A stretch of 64,000 nt of DNA, taken from the NCBI RefSeq assembly GCF_030268685.1, contig NZ_BSRQ01000009.1:287791-351790 (forward strand), given 5' to 3'. Below are positions 16,927 through 25,800 of the stretch, in pieces. How positions within the stretch are numbered: position 1 is the stretch's first letter; the number at the start of each line of letters is the position of its first letter. Both the position numbers and the translations under genes were made by a program. The DNA is from Microtetraspora sp. NBRC 13810 (GTDB taxonomy: Bacteria; Actinomycetota; Actinomycetes; Streptosporangiales; Streptosporangiaceae). Under the pieces are notes generated by a model. That model was not told the origin of the DNA and made no database searches. It saw nothing but the letters and a program-made list of their open reading frames with translations.

Positions 16927-18159
16927 GTGGGCCGTATCGCCGCTGTGGAAAGCTCGTGCCCGATCGCACACCCGCTGGACCAGGACGCGGACGGGGTCAA
17001 CCGGCCCGGCCTATACAAAAATGTGAAATATCATGAAATACGGGAGACGGGGACCGGTGTCGCGGATGTCATCCGTCCCGGCGGCCGTCCGGCCCGGCTG
17101 GTCACCCGTTATGACGATGTCCTCCGGGTGCTGCGGGATCAGGAGACGTTCTCCCGGGAGGCCGCCCTCGACGCGGACGACGTCGATCTGGAGGGCACCC
17201 TCCTCGGTCTGGACGCCGACGCCCACGCCCGGGTCCGCGACGTGGTCAGGGACCGGTTCACCGTACGGGCGGCGGAGCTGCTGCGCGGCGCCGTCGAGGA
17301 GCGGGCCGCGGCGGCGCTGGCGGCGATGACCGGCCGGGGGGAACCGGCCGACCTGGTCGGGGACTTCGCGATCCCGTTCGCGCTCGGGACGATCTGCGAC
17401 CTGCTGGGCGTGCCGCCGCAGGACCGGCCGCGGTTCCGCGCCTGGGGCGAGGCGTTCCTCGGCACCACCGCCCTGACCAGGGCCGACGCCGAGGCGAACG
17501 CGCAGGCGATGGGCCTCTACCTGTGGGAGCTGATCGAGCGGCGGCGTACGGAGCCGACCGGAGACCTGCTGTCGCGGATCGCGGCCGGCGGCGGGCACCT
17601 GCCGATCGACCGGCTGGTCAAGCTGCCGATCGCGCTGCTGGTGGGCGGCTGGGAGACCGTGGCCGCCTCCGTCGGCACCTTCGTCCAGGTGCTCCTCACC
17701 CATCCGTACGGCGGGCACCCGACCGGCTACGCCTACCTGGCGGACCATCCCGGGGAGATCCCCGGGGCGGTGCGCGAGCTGGAGCGGATGTTCTCCACCT
17801 CGGCGGCGGACGCCATGCCGCGCCGGGTGACGCGCGAGGTGACGCTGCCGAGCGGGGCGGTGCTGCGTCCCGGCGAGGTCGTGATCCCCTCGCACGACGC
17901 CGCGAACCACGACCCGCGGGTCTTCCCCGACCCGCATCGGATGGACTTCGCCCGCACGCCCAACCGGCACCTGTCCTTCGGCCACGGGCCGCACCACTGC
18001 ATCGGCAGGCACGTCGGCAACGCGGAGGTGGTGGTGGCGCTCGGCCTGCTCACCGCGGAGCTGCCGCGCCTGCGGCTCGCCGTACCGGCGGAGGAGGTCC
18101 CGCGCAAGGCCGGGCACGCCATCAGCGGCCCGGCGCGACTCCCGGTGGCGTGGAGCTGA
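16927..18159 (+). CDS. Cytochrome P450
   Basis: 410 residues, standard bacterial class I size, from the GTG at 16927 with GAAGGGG upstream. The I-helix oxygen-activation motif is GGWETVA (Glu-Thr), the K-helix ExxR is ELER, the region before haem is DPHRMDFARTPNRHLSFG, and the haem-Cys loop is FGHGPHHCIGRHVG. A soluble monooxygenase needing external ferredoxin and reductase, neither of which is adjacent. An operator-like inverted repeat and AT-rich promoter region precede it. Substrate unknown; no biosynthetic cluster is evident around it. Confidence 0.93.
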   Translation: MGRIAAVESSCPIAHPLDQDADGVNRPGLYKNVKYHEIRETGTGVADVIRPGGRPARLVTRYDDVLRVLRDQETFSREAALDADDVDLEGTLLGLDADAHARVRDVVRDRFTVRAAELLRGAVEERAAAALAAMTGRGEPADLVGDFAIPFALGTICDLLGVPPQDRPRFRAWGEAFLGTTALTRADAEANAQAMGLYLWELIERRRTEPTGDLLSRIAAGGGHLPIDRLVKLPIALLVGGWETVAASVGTFVQVLLTHPYGGHPTGYAYLADHPGEIPGAVRELERMFSTSAADAMPRRVTREVTLPSGAVLRPGEVVIPSHDAANHDPRVFPDPHRMDFARTPNRHLSFGHGPHHCIGRHVGNAEVVVALGLLTAELPRLRLAVPAEEVPRKAGHAISGPARLPVAWS

Positions 18160-18165
18160 TCGCGG

Positions 18166-18360
18166 TCAGGCCGGGGGGCGTTCCTCGGCCGGGACGGGGT
18201 CGAGCCTGGCCGTGCAGAAGGCGCAGCGGCGGGCCGCCACCGGGATGTCGCTGAGGCACTCGGGACACTGCTTCTCGGTCGCCCGCCGGTCGCGTTCGAA
18301 AAGGCTCGGCAGGCGGGCCTGGACGAGCCAGCTGAGAGCGGCCGACACTCTTGTGAGCAC
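18166..18360 (-). CDS. Zinc-ribbon miniprotein
   Basis: 64 residues if started at the GTG at 18360 (VLTRVSAALSWLVQARLPSLFER); the frame is open to 18525. The C-terminal half has the four-Cys ribbon CPECLSDIPVAARRCAFC. Very similar ribbons occur at the C-terminus of actinobacterial MscL-type channel proteins, so this could be either an independent miniprotein or a remnant that lost its membrane part; no channel helices are seen. It ends 6 bases after the P450 stop, convergent. Confidence 0.55.
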   Translation of the reverse strand: MLTRVSAALSWLVQARLPSLFERDRRATEKQCPECLSDIPVAARRCAFCTARLDPVPAEERPPA

Positions 18361-18402
18361 TGCTCTTGACGTGGGACACCCCGGCGGCGGATGCTTATGC
18401 TG

Positions 18403-18425
18403 CTTCGAGAGCGGTGCTCTCGAAG
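18403..18425. promoter_or_regulatory. Perfect palindrome, probable operator
   Basis: CTTCGAGAGC and GCTCTCGAAG are perfect 10-bp arms around GGT. It lies between the leftward zinc-ribbon gene (start 18360) and the rightward MFS gene (start 18642) and is followed by AT-rich sequence. The short loop and divergent position suggest a TetR- or MarR-type site; no such regulator gene is adjacent. Confidence 0.55.
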
Positions 18426-18641
18426 TTAACTTGCGCTCTAATAAGTAGACATGGATCTCACCTCGGCTCAGGATCGCGCACGGCGTGCTGGTCGCGGCCG
18501 GCTGCGCCTGGCTGGCGGTGAGCATGCGCCGCGCACGTGCATGAAGGCACCGGATAACGCTTCTGATGCAGTTATCCCGTTTTCATACCGTTTTCCCCGC
18601 CATGGGGTGAACAGTCGGATCCACCTCTCTAGAATTGCCCC

Positions 18642-20057
18642 ATGAGCGAGGCCGCCGAGCAGTCGCGAACGCGGCCGCCACTTACCGAGCACCGTGCCCA
18701 CCTTCTGATCGTCGTCCTCGCCTGTCTCGGTCAGTTCATGGTCGTCCTCGACGTCTCGATCGTGAACGTCGCGCTCCCCTCGATCAGCCAGGACCTCGGC
18801 TTCACCCAGGCCACACTCCAGTGGGTGGTCAGCGCCTACGCGCTCACCTTCGCCGGGCTGCTCCTGCTCGGCGGGCGGATCGCCGACCTCTACGGGCACA
18901 AACGGATCTTCATCGCCGGAGTCGTCCTGTTCACCGGGGCGAGCCTGCTCGGCGGGCTCGCCTCCACGCCGGGACTCCTGATCGCCGCGCGTGCCGTCCA
19001 GGGTGTCGGGGCCGCCGTGCTCGCCCCCGCCACGCTGACCATCCTGACCACCACGTTCACCGAAGGACCGCGGCGGGCCAAGGCCATCGCCTCCTGGAGC
19101 GCGGTCGGCGCGGTGGGCGGCGCGGTCGGCGGCCTGCTCGGCGGGCTGCTCACCGAGCAGCTGTCCTGGCGGTGGATCCTGCTGATCAACGTGCCGGTCG
19201 GCATCGCCCTCGTCGCCGCCGCCGCGGCCTTCCTCACCGAGAGCGCCCGAAGCCACGGCCGGCGCGGCGCCGGCCTCGACGTGGCGGGCACGCTGCTGGT
19301 GACCGGGGGCATCTCCACCCTCGCCTACGGCACCGTGCAGAGCCCCGGCCACGGCTGGGACTCGCCGCAGGCCCTCATCCCGATCGCGCTGGGCGTCGTC
19401 GCGCTGGCCGCGTTCGTGCTCGTCGAGGCGCGGGTCAGCCGCGCCCCGCTGGTGCCGCTGCGGCTCTTCAGGTCCCGCGCGGTCAGCGGCGGCAACCTCG
19501 TGATGGCCCTCATGGGAGCCGCCTCCATCGCGATGTGGTACTTCCTGTCGCTGCACATGCAGGAGAACCTGGGCTACAGCCCGGTGCAGACCGGTCTCGC
19601 CTTCATCCCGCACACGTTGACGCTCATCGTCGGCGCCCGGCTGTGCACCCGGCTCATCCCCCTGGTGGGCGAGCGCCGCCTGATCGGGATCGGCTCCCTG
19701 GTCGCCGCCGCCGGGTTCGTCTGGCAGGGCCGGATGGACCCCGGCTACGTGCCCGGCGTGCTGCTCCCCGGCCTGCTCATGTGCCTCGGCATGGCGCTCA
19801 ACTTCACCCCCGTCGCCCTGCTCACCACGTCCGGCGCGCGCGACGGCGAGGCGGGGCTGCTGTCCGGCCTGCTCAACACCGCCCGCCAGGTGGGCGGCTC
19901 GCTCGGCCTCGCCGCCCTCGCCACCGTGGCCGCCGCCGGCGCCACCACCTCCGACGGGTACGGCATGGCGTTCACCGCCTCGGCCGGCCTCATGGTGGTC
20001 GCCTTCGCCGCGGTCTTCCTCCTCCCGCGCCGGCCACGGCTCTCCACGGCGGCATGA
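18642..20057 (+). CDS. MFS drug-exporter, DHA2 family (14 TM)
   Basis: 471 residues from the ATG at 18642. LDVSIVNVALPSISQDLGFTQATLQWVVSAYALTFAGLLLLGGRIADLYGHKR contains DHA motifs D1 and A; ARAVQGVGAAVLAPATLTILTTTF is motif B; GAVGGAVGGLLGGLLTEQLSWRWILLINVPVG is motif C. The hydrophobicity pattern gives about 14 helices. A proton-driven efflux pump of the EmrB/QacA group in the membrane. It is preceded by a palindrome at 18403, so it may be drug-inducible. The following gene starts close by and may be co-transcribed. Confidence 0.93.
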   Translation: MSEAAEQSRTRPPLTEHRAHLLIVVLACLGQFMVVLDVSIVNVALPSISQDLGFTQATLQWVVSAYALTFAGLLLLGGRIADLYGHKRIFIAGVVLFTGASLLGGLASTPGLLIAARAVQGVGAAVLAPATLTILTTTFTEGPRRAKAIASWSAVGAVGGAVGGLLGGLLTEQLSWRWILLINVPVGIALVAAAAAFLTESARSHGRRGAGLDVAGTLLVTGGISTLAYGTVQSPGHGWDSPQALIPIALGVVALAAFVLVEARVSRAPLVPLRLFRSRAVSGGNLVMALMGAASIAMWYFLSLHMQENLGYSPVQTGLAFIPHTLTLIVGARLCTRLIPLVGERRLIGIGSLVAAAGFVWQGRMDPGYVPGVLLPGLLMCLGMALNFTPVALLTTSGARDGEAGLLSGLLNTARQVGGSLGLAALATVAAAGATTSDGYGMAFTASAGLMVVAFAAVFLLPRRPRLSTAA

Positions 20058-20107
20058 CGTCTGATTCCTGCAAGACAGCCGGTCCGGCGCCCACCACAAT
20101 GTGCCGC

Positions 20108-21001
20108 ATGACCAGCGACATCTTCGACGGCGCCCGGGATTTCCTCGTCCGCGAGGGACGCCTGCTGGAACGCCGCCTCTTCGCCACACTGTTCCAGGGG
20201 GCGCCCGCGGCCGGCGTGGTGGACGCCCTGCGCGGCTTCCGCAACCCCGACGGCGGCTTCGGGCACGGTCTCGAACCCGACAAGCGGTGCCCGGACAGCC
20301 TGCCGGTCGATGTGCAGTTCGCGTTCCAGACGCTGGTGGCGGCGGGCCCGCCGGACGCCGGGCCGCTGGTAGGCGACGCGTGCGACTGGCTCGCGTCGGT
20401 GGCCGCGCCCGGCGGGGCGGTGCCGGTCGCGCTGCCGGTCATGGCGGCCCATCCCCGGGCCGAGCACCTGTCCGACTGGACCTTCGTCCCGGGGCTGAAC
20501 CCGACCGCCGACCTGGCCGGGCTGCTCCACCGGATGGGAGCCGGCCACCCGTGGCTCGCCCTGGCCACCGGCTGGTGCTGGTCGGCGCTGGAGAGGGAAC
20601 TGCCGGTTGACGCGCACGCCATGGCCGGGGTCCTCACGTTCCTGGAACACGTCCCCGACCGCGAACGGGCCGGACGCGTCGCGGCGGGAGTACGGGAACG
20701 CCTCGCCGACCTGGCCTACTTCCAGCCCGACCCCGGCGACCCGGAGTACGGGGTCACCCCGTTGCACTTCGCCCCCGAGCCCGGCAGCCCCTGGCGCCGG
20801 CTCTTCTCCGACGACGCGATCGAGGGCCACCTCGACCACCTCCTCACCGGCCAGGCGGCGGACGGCGGCTGGGCGCTCACCTGGCGACCGCCGAGCGCCG
20901 CCGCCACCACCGACTACCGCAGCGTCGTGACGGTGCAGGCCCTCCGGGTGCTCACCGCGTACGGCAGGCTGACCGCGCCCACCCCCGCGATGACCCGGTG
21001 A
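20108..21001 (+). CDS. Alpha-toroid (prenyltransferase/squalene-cyclase-like) protein
   Basis: 297 residues from the ATG at 20108 (TSDIFDGARDFLVREGRLLERRLFATLF); an ATG at 20054 overlapping the MFS stop is an alternative. Repeated amphipathic helix pairs with GFRNPDGGFGHGLEPD and TGQAADGGWALTWRPPS recall the QW-type repeats of terpenoid-cyclase/protein-prenyltransferase (alpha/alpha)6 toroids. No DxDD or DDxxD motif is visible, so catalysis as a terpene cyclase is not supported. A common actinobacterial hypothetical family. Possibly co-transcribed with the MFS gene. Confidence 0.65.
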   Translation: MTSDIFDGARDFLVREGRLLERRLFATLFQGAPAAGVVDALRGFRNPDGGFGHGLEPDKRCPDSLPVDVQFAFQTLVAAGPPDAGPLVGDACDWLASVAAPGGAVPVALPVMAAHPRAEHLSDWTFVPGLNPTADLAGLLHRMGAGHPWLALATGWCWSALERELPVDAHAMAGVLTFLEHVPDRERAGRVAAGVRERLADLAYFQPDPGDPEYGVTPLHFAPEPGSPWRRLFSDDAIEGHLDHLLTGQAADGGWALTWRPPSAAATTDYRSVVTVQALRVLTAYGRLTAPTPAMTR

Positions 21002-21078
21002 GGACGGCCCCGGCCCCGCCGCGGCTTCGCGCCGCGATATCGTAAGCAAGACGCTCAGCGTGACGCTATGGTCACGGT

Positions 21079-22749
21079 ATGCGAGACTTCGCGGACGAGA
21101 TCGCCGCATGCGGCGCCTGGGCGGCGGCCGGCGACCGCCGGATGGACCCGGACACACTGGCGCTGCTGCTCCGGACCCATCATGACGAGTGCCACGAGTC
21201 CGACCCCGCCCGGTGGACTCCCGCGGATGTCGAGCTCGTCGCCGAGGTCCTCGCCCCGCGCACCGGCTCCCCCGAGGCGGCCGAGCTGCTCGTCGCCACC
21301 TGGCTCACCTGGTGCGACTACACGGTCGAGACCGGGAGCTGGGCCTGCGGCGCGCCGCGCCCGGTGCGCACCGCCATCGAGGAGTGCGCGCCCGGCATCA
21401 GCCGCTTCGCGGGCGACCCGGGCGGCTACGCCCTCACCCGTTCCCTGCTCGACGCCGCCGCCCGGCACGGCGTCGACCTGGACGACGACGCCGCGCTGAC
21501 CGCCTGGCTGGGCCGGGCCGCCAAGAACCCGGGCATGCTGGCCGGGCTGCGCCTCCAGGCCGGCGACCACCCCGAGGAGCCGCTGTCCCGCCCCCGGCCG
21601 CTCCCCCTGCCCGCCGTACGGCTGGCGCCGCTCGACGAGCTGGCGCCCGCCGCCCGGGTCTGCCCGCCGCTCGACGCGGCGCGGGAGCTGGCCCTGTGGA
21701 CCGGCGAGGGACGGGCGCTGCCCGCCGGCCACGACGGCCTCACCGCGGAGGACGCCTCGGCCGCCGCCGCGGAGCTGGGCGTCACCCCGCCGGAGCTGGC
21801 CCGCCGCTTCGGCACGGCGGTGGACGCCGGGTTCCTGCGGCTGTCCTACACCCACGTCCTGCCCGGCCCCGCGCTGACCGCCTGGCCGGGCGGCGACGAC
21901 GAGGCCGCGGTCCGCGTCTGGTCCGACGCCCTGCCCTCCTCCCGGGACGCGACGGCCGCACTCCTGCTGACCACGCTGTTCGTCACCGGCGTGCCGCTGA
22001 GCCGGGGCGAGCTGGCGCAGCGGCTGCCCGCCGCCTCCGGCGAGGAGCTCTCCGGGGCGCTGAAGCGGCTCGCCGCCTACGGCGCGCTCCGGCTGGACGG
22101 CGAGCACGCGGCCACCACCCCGCTCGCCGACCACGCCGTCGCCCGGCACCTGGAGCGTGTCGGGCAGCGGGTGGACGTCGTGTCCGTCACCGAGCGCACC
22201 ACGGCGCGCGAGCTGCTGGAGGCTCTGACCGGCGCGCGCGACGCCGATCTGGACCCGCTCCGCGACGACTGGCTGGCCGGCCGCGACGTGCTCGCCGGCG
22301 CCGGTGAGCTGCTCGCCGCCGTCCAGGAGCCGCCGGACTTCCTCATCCGCACGCTGGCCGTCCAGCTCGTCTCCGGCCTCGGCCAGAAGACGGTGCCGCT
22401 GTGGCGCGAGCACCTCACCCATCCCACTTTGGCCGGCTGGGCGCGCAGGATCCTCCCCCAGCTCGGCGTGGACCTCGCCGAGCCCGACGGCGTGGAGCGG
22501 ATGGCCGAGCTGTGGACCCTGCTCGACACGTGGGGTTCGCTGGCCGCCCGTGACCTCCGCGACGAGATCGCGGAGAGCCTCGCCCACCTCGGCGCCGAGA
22601 GCGCGCAGGTGATCGACATCATCTGGCGGGCCGGCCACCCGGCGGCTCCGGCCATCCTCACCGCGATCGGCACCCACGCCCCCGACAAGCGCACCGCCAA
22701 GGCCGCCCGCCGGGCCGCCTACAAGCTCGGCAGCACCGGAACCGCCTGA
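21079..22749 (+). CDS. Uncharacterised actinobacterial protein
   Basis: 556 residues from the ATG at 21079 (RDFADEIAACGAWAAAGDRRMDPD). I do not recognise it. Soluble, with no signal peptide or membrane helix. The N-terminal third has conserved-looking Trp/Cys segments (WLTWCDYTVETGSWACG), the middle has short winged-helix-like stretches (ASAAAAELGVTPPELARRFGTAVDAGFLRLS; GELAQRLPAASGEELSGALKRLAAYGALRL), and the C-terminus looks like helical HEAT-type repeats (LRDEIAESLAHLG, IIWRAGHPAAPAILTAIG). Codon use is normal for the window. It precedes the caspase gene by 81 bases on the same strand. Confidence 0.65.
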   Translation: MRDFADEIAACGAWAAAGDRRMDPDTLALLLRTHHDECHESDPARWTPADVELVAEVLAPRTGSPEAAELLVATWLTWCDYTVETGSWACGAPRPVRTAIEECAPGISRFAGDPGGYALTRSLLDAAARHGVDLDDDAALTAWLGRAAKNPGMLAGLRLQAGDHPEEPLSRPRPLPLPAVRLAPLDELAPAARVCPPLDAARELALWTGEGRALPAGHDGLTAEDASAAAAELGVTPPELARRFGTAVDAGFLRLSYTHVLPGPALTAWPGGDDEAAVRVWSDALPSSRDATAALLLTTLFVTGVPLSRGELAQRLPAASGEELSGALKRLAAYGALRLDGEHAATTPLADHAVARHLERVGQRVDVVSVTERTTARELLEALTGARDADLDPLRDDWLAGRDVLAGAGELLAAVQEPPDFLIRTLAVQLVSGLGQKTVPLWREHLTHPTLAGWARRILPQLGVDLAEPDGVERMAELWTLLDTWGSLAARDLRDEIAESLAHLGAESAQVIDIIWRAGHPAAPAILTAIGTHAPDKRTAKAARRAAYKLGSTGTA

Positions 22750-22830
22750 GACGCCCGCGCCGCCGGAAAGTCCGGTCCGGGACAACCAAAACCTGCTGAC
22801 AAATCACGCTTTCACCGGCTTGATGAGAGC

Positions 22831-25800
22831 GTGGCGCGTTTCGGTGGGCTGACCGGGGCGCGGGCCCTGCTCGTCGGGACCGCGTCCTATACCGGGCTGC
22901 CGGACATCCCCGCCGTGGCGACCACACTCGCCGACCTCGCCGACACGCTGGAACGGCGGTGCGGGCTGCCCGCCGAGGCGATCCGGGTGGCGACCGACCT
23001 GCCCACACCCATGGAACTCGGCGACGTGATCACCTCGGTGACCGAGGACGCCACCGGACCGCTACTCGTCTACTTCGCCGGACACGGCCTGCTCAGCCGG
23101 GACGGCACCCTCTACCTGGCCACCCAATCCACCGACACACGCGGACCCCGGCTCGAACACCGCGCCCTCCCCTACGCCACCCTGCGCCGCTACCTACTCG
23201 ACAGCACAGCCGGCCCGGTGATCGTCATGCTCGACTGCTGCTTCGCCGGACGAGCGGTATCCGGACTGGGCGGACCGCAGGACGAGGTGGCCAACCTCGC
23301 GGAGATCGACGGCGCCTTCGTCCTCACCGCCGCCGGACGCAACGAACTCGCCCTGGCACCACCCGGACAACGACACACCGCTTTCGGCGGAGCACTGCTG
23401 CGCCTGCTCGACCACGGCGATCCCACCGCCCCGGCCGACCTCACCCTGCACGCCATACACCGCCACCTCGCCCGCGCCCTGCCCGCCGCCGGCTTCCCAC
23501 GCCCCCGCTGCCGCTCCGCCGGCACAGCAGGCGACCTCATCCTGGCCACCAACCCCGCCCACCCCACCCCCACACCCACACCCGCGCACCCGCCGGCCGG
23601 CCCCGCCCACCCCACACCACACGACACCTGCCCCTACAAAGGACTGGCCGCCTTCGAAGCCGAGGACAGCAGATGGTTCTTCGGCCGCGAACGGCTCACC
23701 TCCACCCTGATCACCCGCCTCGCCGAACGCTACGACGACCCCCGCCCGCTGTTCGTCACCGGCCCCTCCGGCTCGGGCAAATCCTCCCTGCTACGCGCCG
23801 GCCTCATCCCCGCCATCAGCACAGGAACACTCCACATCCCCGGCTCGGCCACCTGGCCCACAACCCTCCTCACCCCCACCGCCCACCCCCTCACCGCCCT
23901 CACCGACGCCCTCGACGCCATACCCCCCACCACCCACCCCGCCCAACGCACCGTGATCGTGGTCGACCAGTTCGAAGAGATCTACACCGAATGCGACGAC
24001 CACCAAGAACGCGAACACTTCATCACCCGCCTGCACCACGCCGCCACCCAGGCATCCGCCCTGGTCGTACTCGGCGTCCGCGCCGACTTCTACGGCCGAT
24101 GCGCCACCCACCCCGCACTCGCCGCCACCATGCAGGAACGCCACATCGTCATCGGCCCCATGAACACCACCGAACTCCGCGCCGCCGTGGAACGCCCCGC
24201 CGCCCTCGCCGGCCTCACCCTGGAACCCGGCCTGACCGACCTGCTCCTCGCCGACCTCGGCGGCACCCGCCCACCCGGCCACGAACCCGGCCGGCTCCCC
24301 CTGCTCTCCCACGCCCTGCTCGCCACCTGGCAACGCCGGACAGGCCACACCATGACCGTCGAAGGCTACCGAGCCACCGGCGGCATCCACGGCGCCCTCG
24401 CCACCACCGCCGACGCCGTACTCGCCGGCCTGCCCGAACCCGACCGGCACACCGCCCGCACCCTGCTACGCCGCCTCGTCCACATCGGCGAAGGCACCCA
24501 GGACACCCGCCGCCGGGTGAACCGCACCCGCCTGCTCTCCGAACTCCCCACCAGCACACCAGACAACAACGACGGACCGGACACCGTCCTGCACGCCTTC
24601 GCCACCCAACGCCTCATCACCATCGACGACGACACCGTCGAGATCACCCACGAAGCCCTCCTGCACGCCTGGCCCACCCTCCGCTCCTGGATCGACACCG
24701 ACCGCACCGGACTCCTCATCGAACAACACCTCATCGACGCCGCCACCACCTGGGACCACGAAGGCCGCGACCCCTCGGCCCTCTACCGCGGCACCCGCCT
24801 CACCCTCGCCCGCGACTGGTCCGCCGGTCACCCCGTGCCCGCGCTGGCCGCCGGCTTCCTCACCGCCGCCACCCGCCAGGAGGAGGCCGAACGCGAGGCC
24901 GCACGCCGCAGGGCCCGCCTGCTCACCCGGCTGGCCGCCTCCCTCGCCGTCCTCCTCGTGATCGCCCTCGTCGCGGGCGGGGTCGCCGTCCGGCAGACCG
25001 CCGCCGTCGAACGGGAACGGGACACCGCCGTGGCCCGGCGCACCGCCGCCGCGGCCGACGCGCTGCGGGCCAGGGACCCGGCGAAGGCGATGCTGCTCAG
25101 CGTGGCGGCCTGGCGGCTGGCCGAGGTGGACGAGGCACGCGCCGCCCTGTACAGCTCCCTGGCCCAGCGCGAGCTGAGCGTGACCCCGGCGCCGCCCGTC
25201 ACGGCCGCCGCGGCGTTCGCGTCCGGCGCCGACGGCGGCACGCTGGCCGTCGTGGACCAGGGCCGGGCCGTGCTGTGGGACGTCACCCGGAACCGGGTGA
25301 TCACGACGGTGGACGGCGTCGGCCCGGCCGGGGTGATCGCGCTGAGCCCGGATGACACGCTGCTCGCGGTGGGCGGGCCGGGACGGCGTACCCAGGTGTG
25401 GGACCTCGTGGCGGGGCGGCCGATCGGTGAGGGGTTCGCGCGGGACGCCTGGCTGCTGACGTTCGGCGGTACGGGACGGCTGCTCGCCGCGGCCACCTCC
25501 GGCGGGCTCACCCAGGTCGTGGTCGTCGACCGGTCCCGGGCCACGCTCACCCCGCTCATGCGCCGCCCGGACGACGCCGAGGCCGTCGGCGTCGTGCTGT
25601 CCGGCGACGACCGGATGGCCGCGGTGCTGTACGACGGCGGGCGGCTGGCGTTGTACGACGTGCGCACCGGCGAGCCGGCCGGCCGCGCGCCCGGCGGCAG
25701 GTCCATGGCGGCGGCCTTCTCCCCGGACGGCCGCACGCTCGCGGTGAGCGGCGGCGACGGGGTGCGGTTCTGGGACGTCGGGTCGGGCGCCTGGCGCGCG

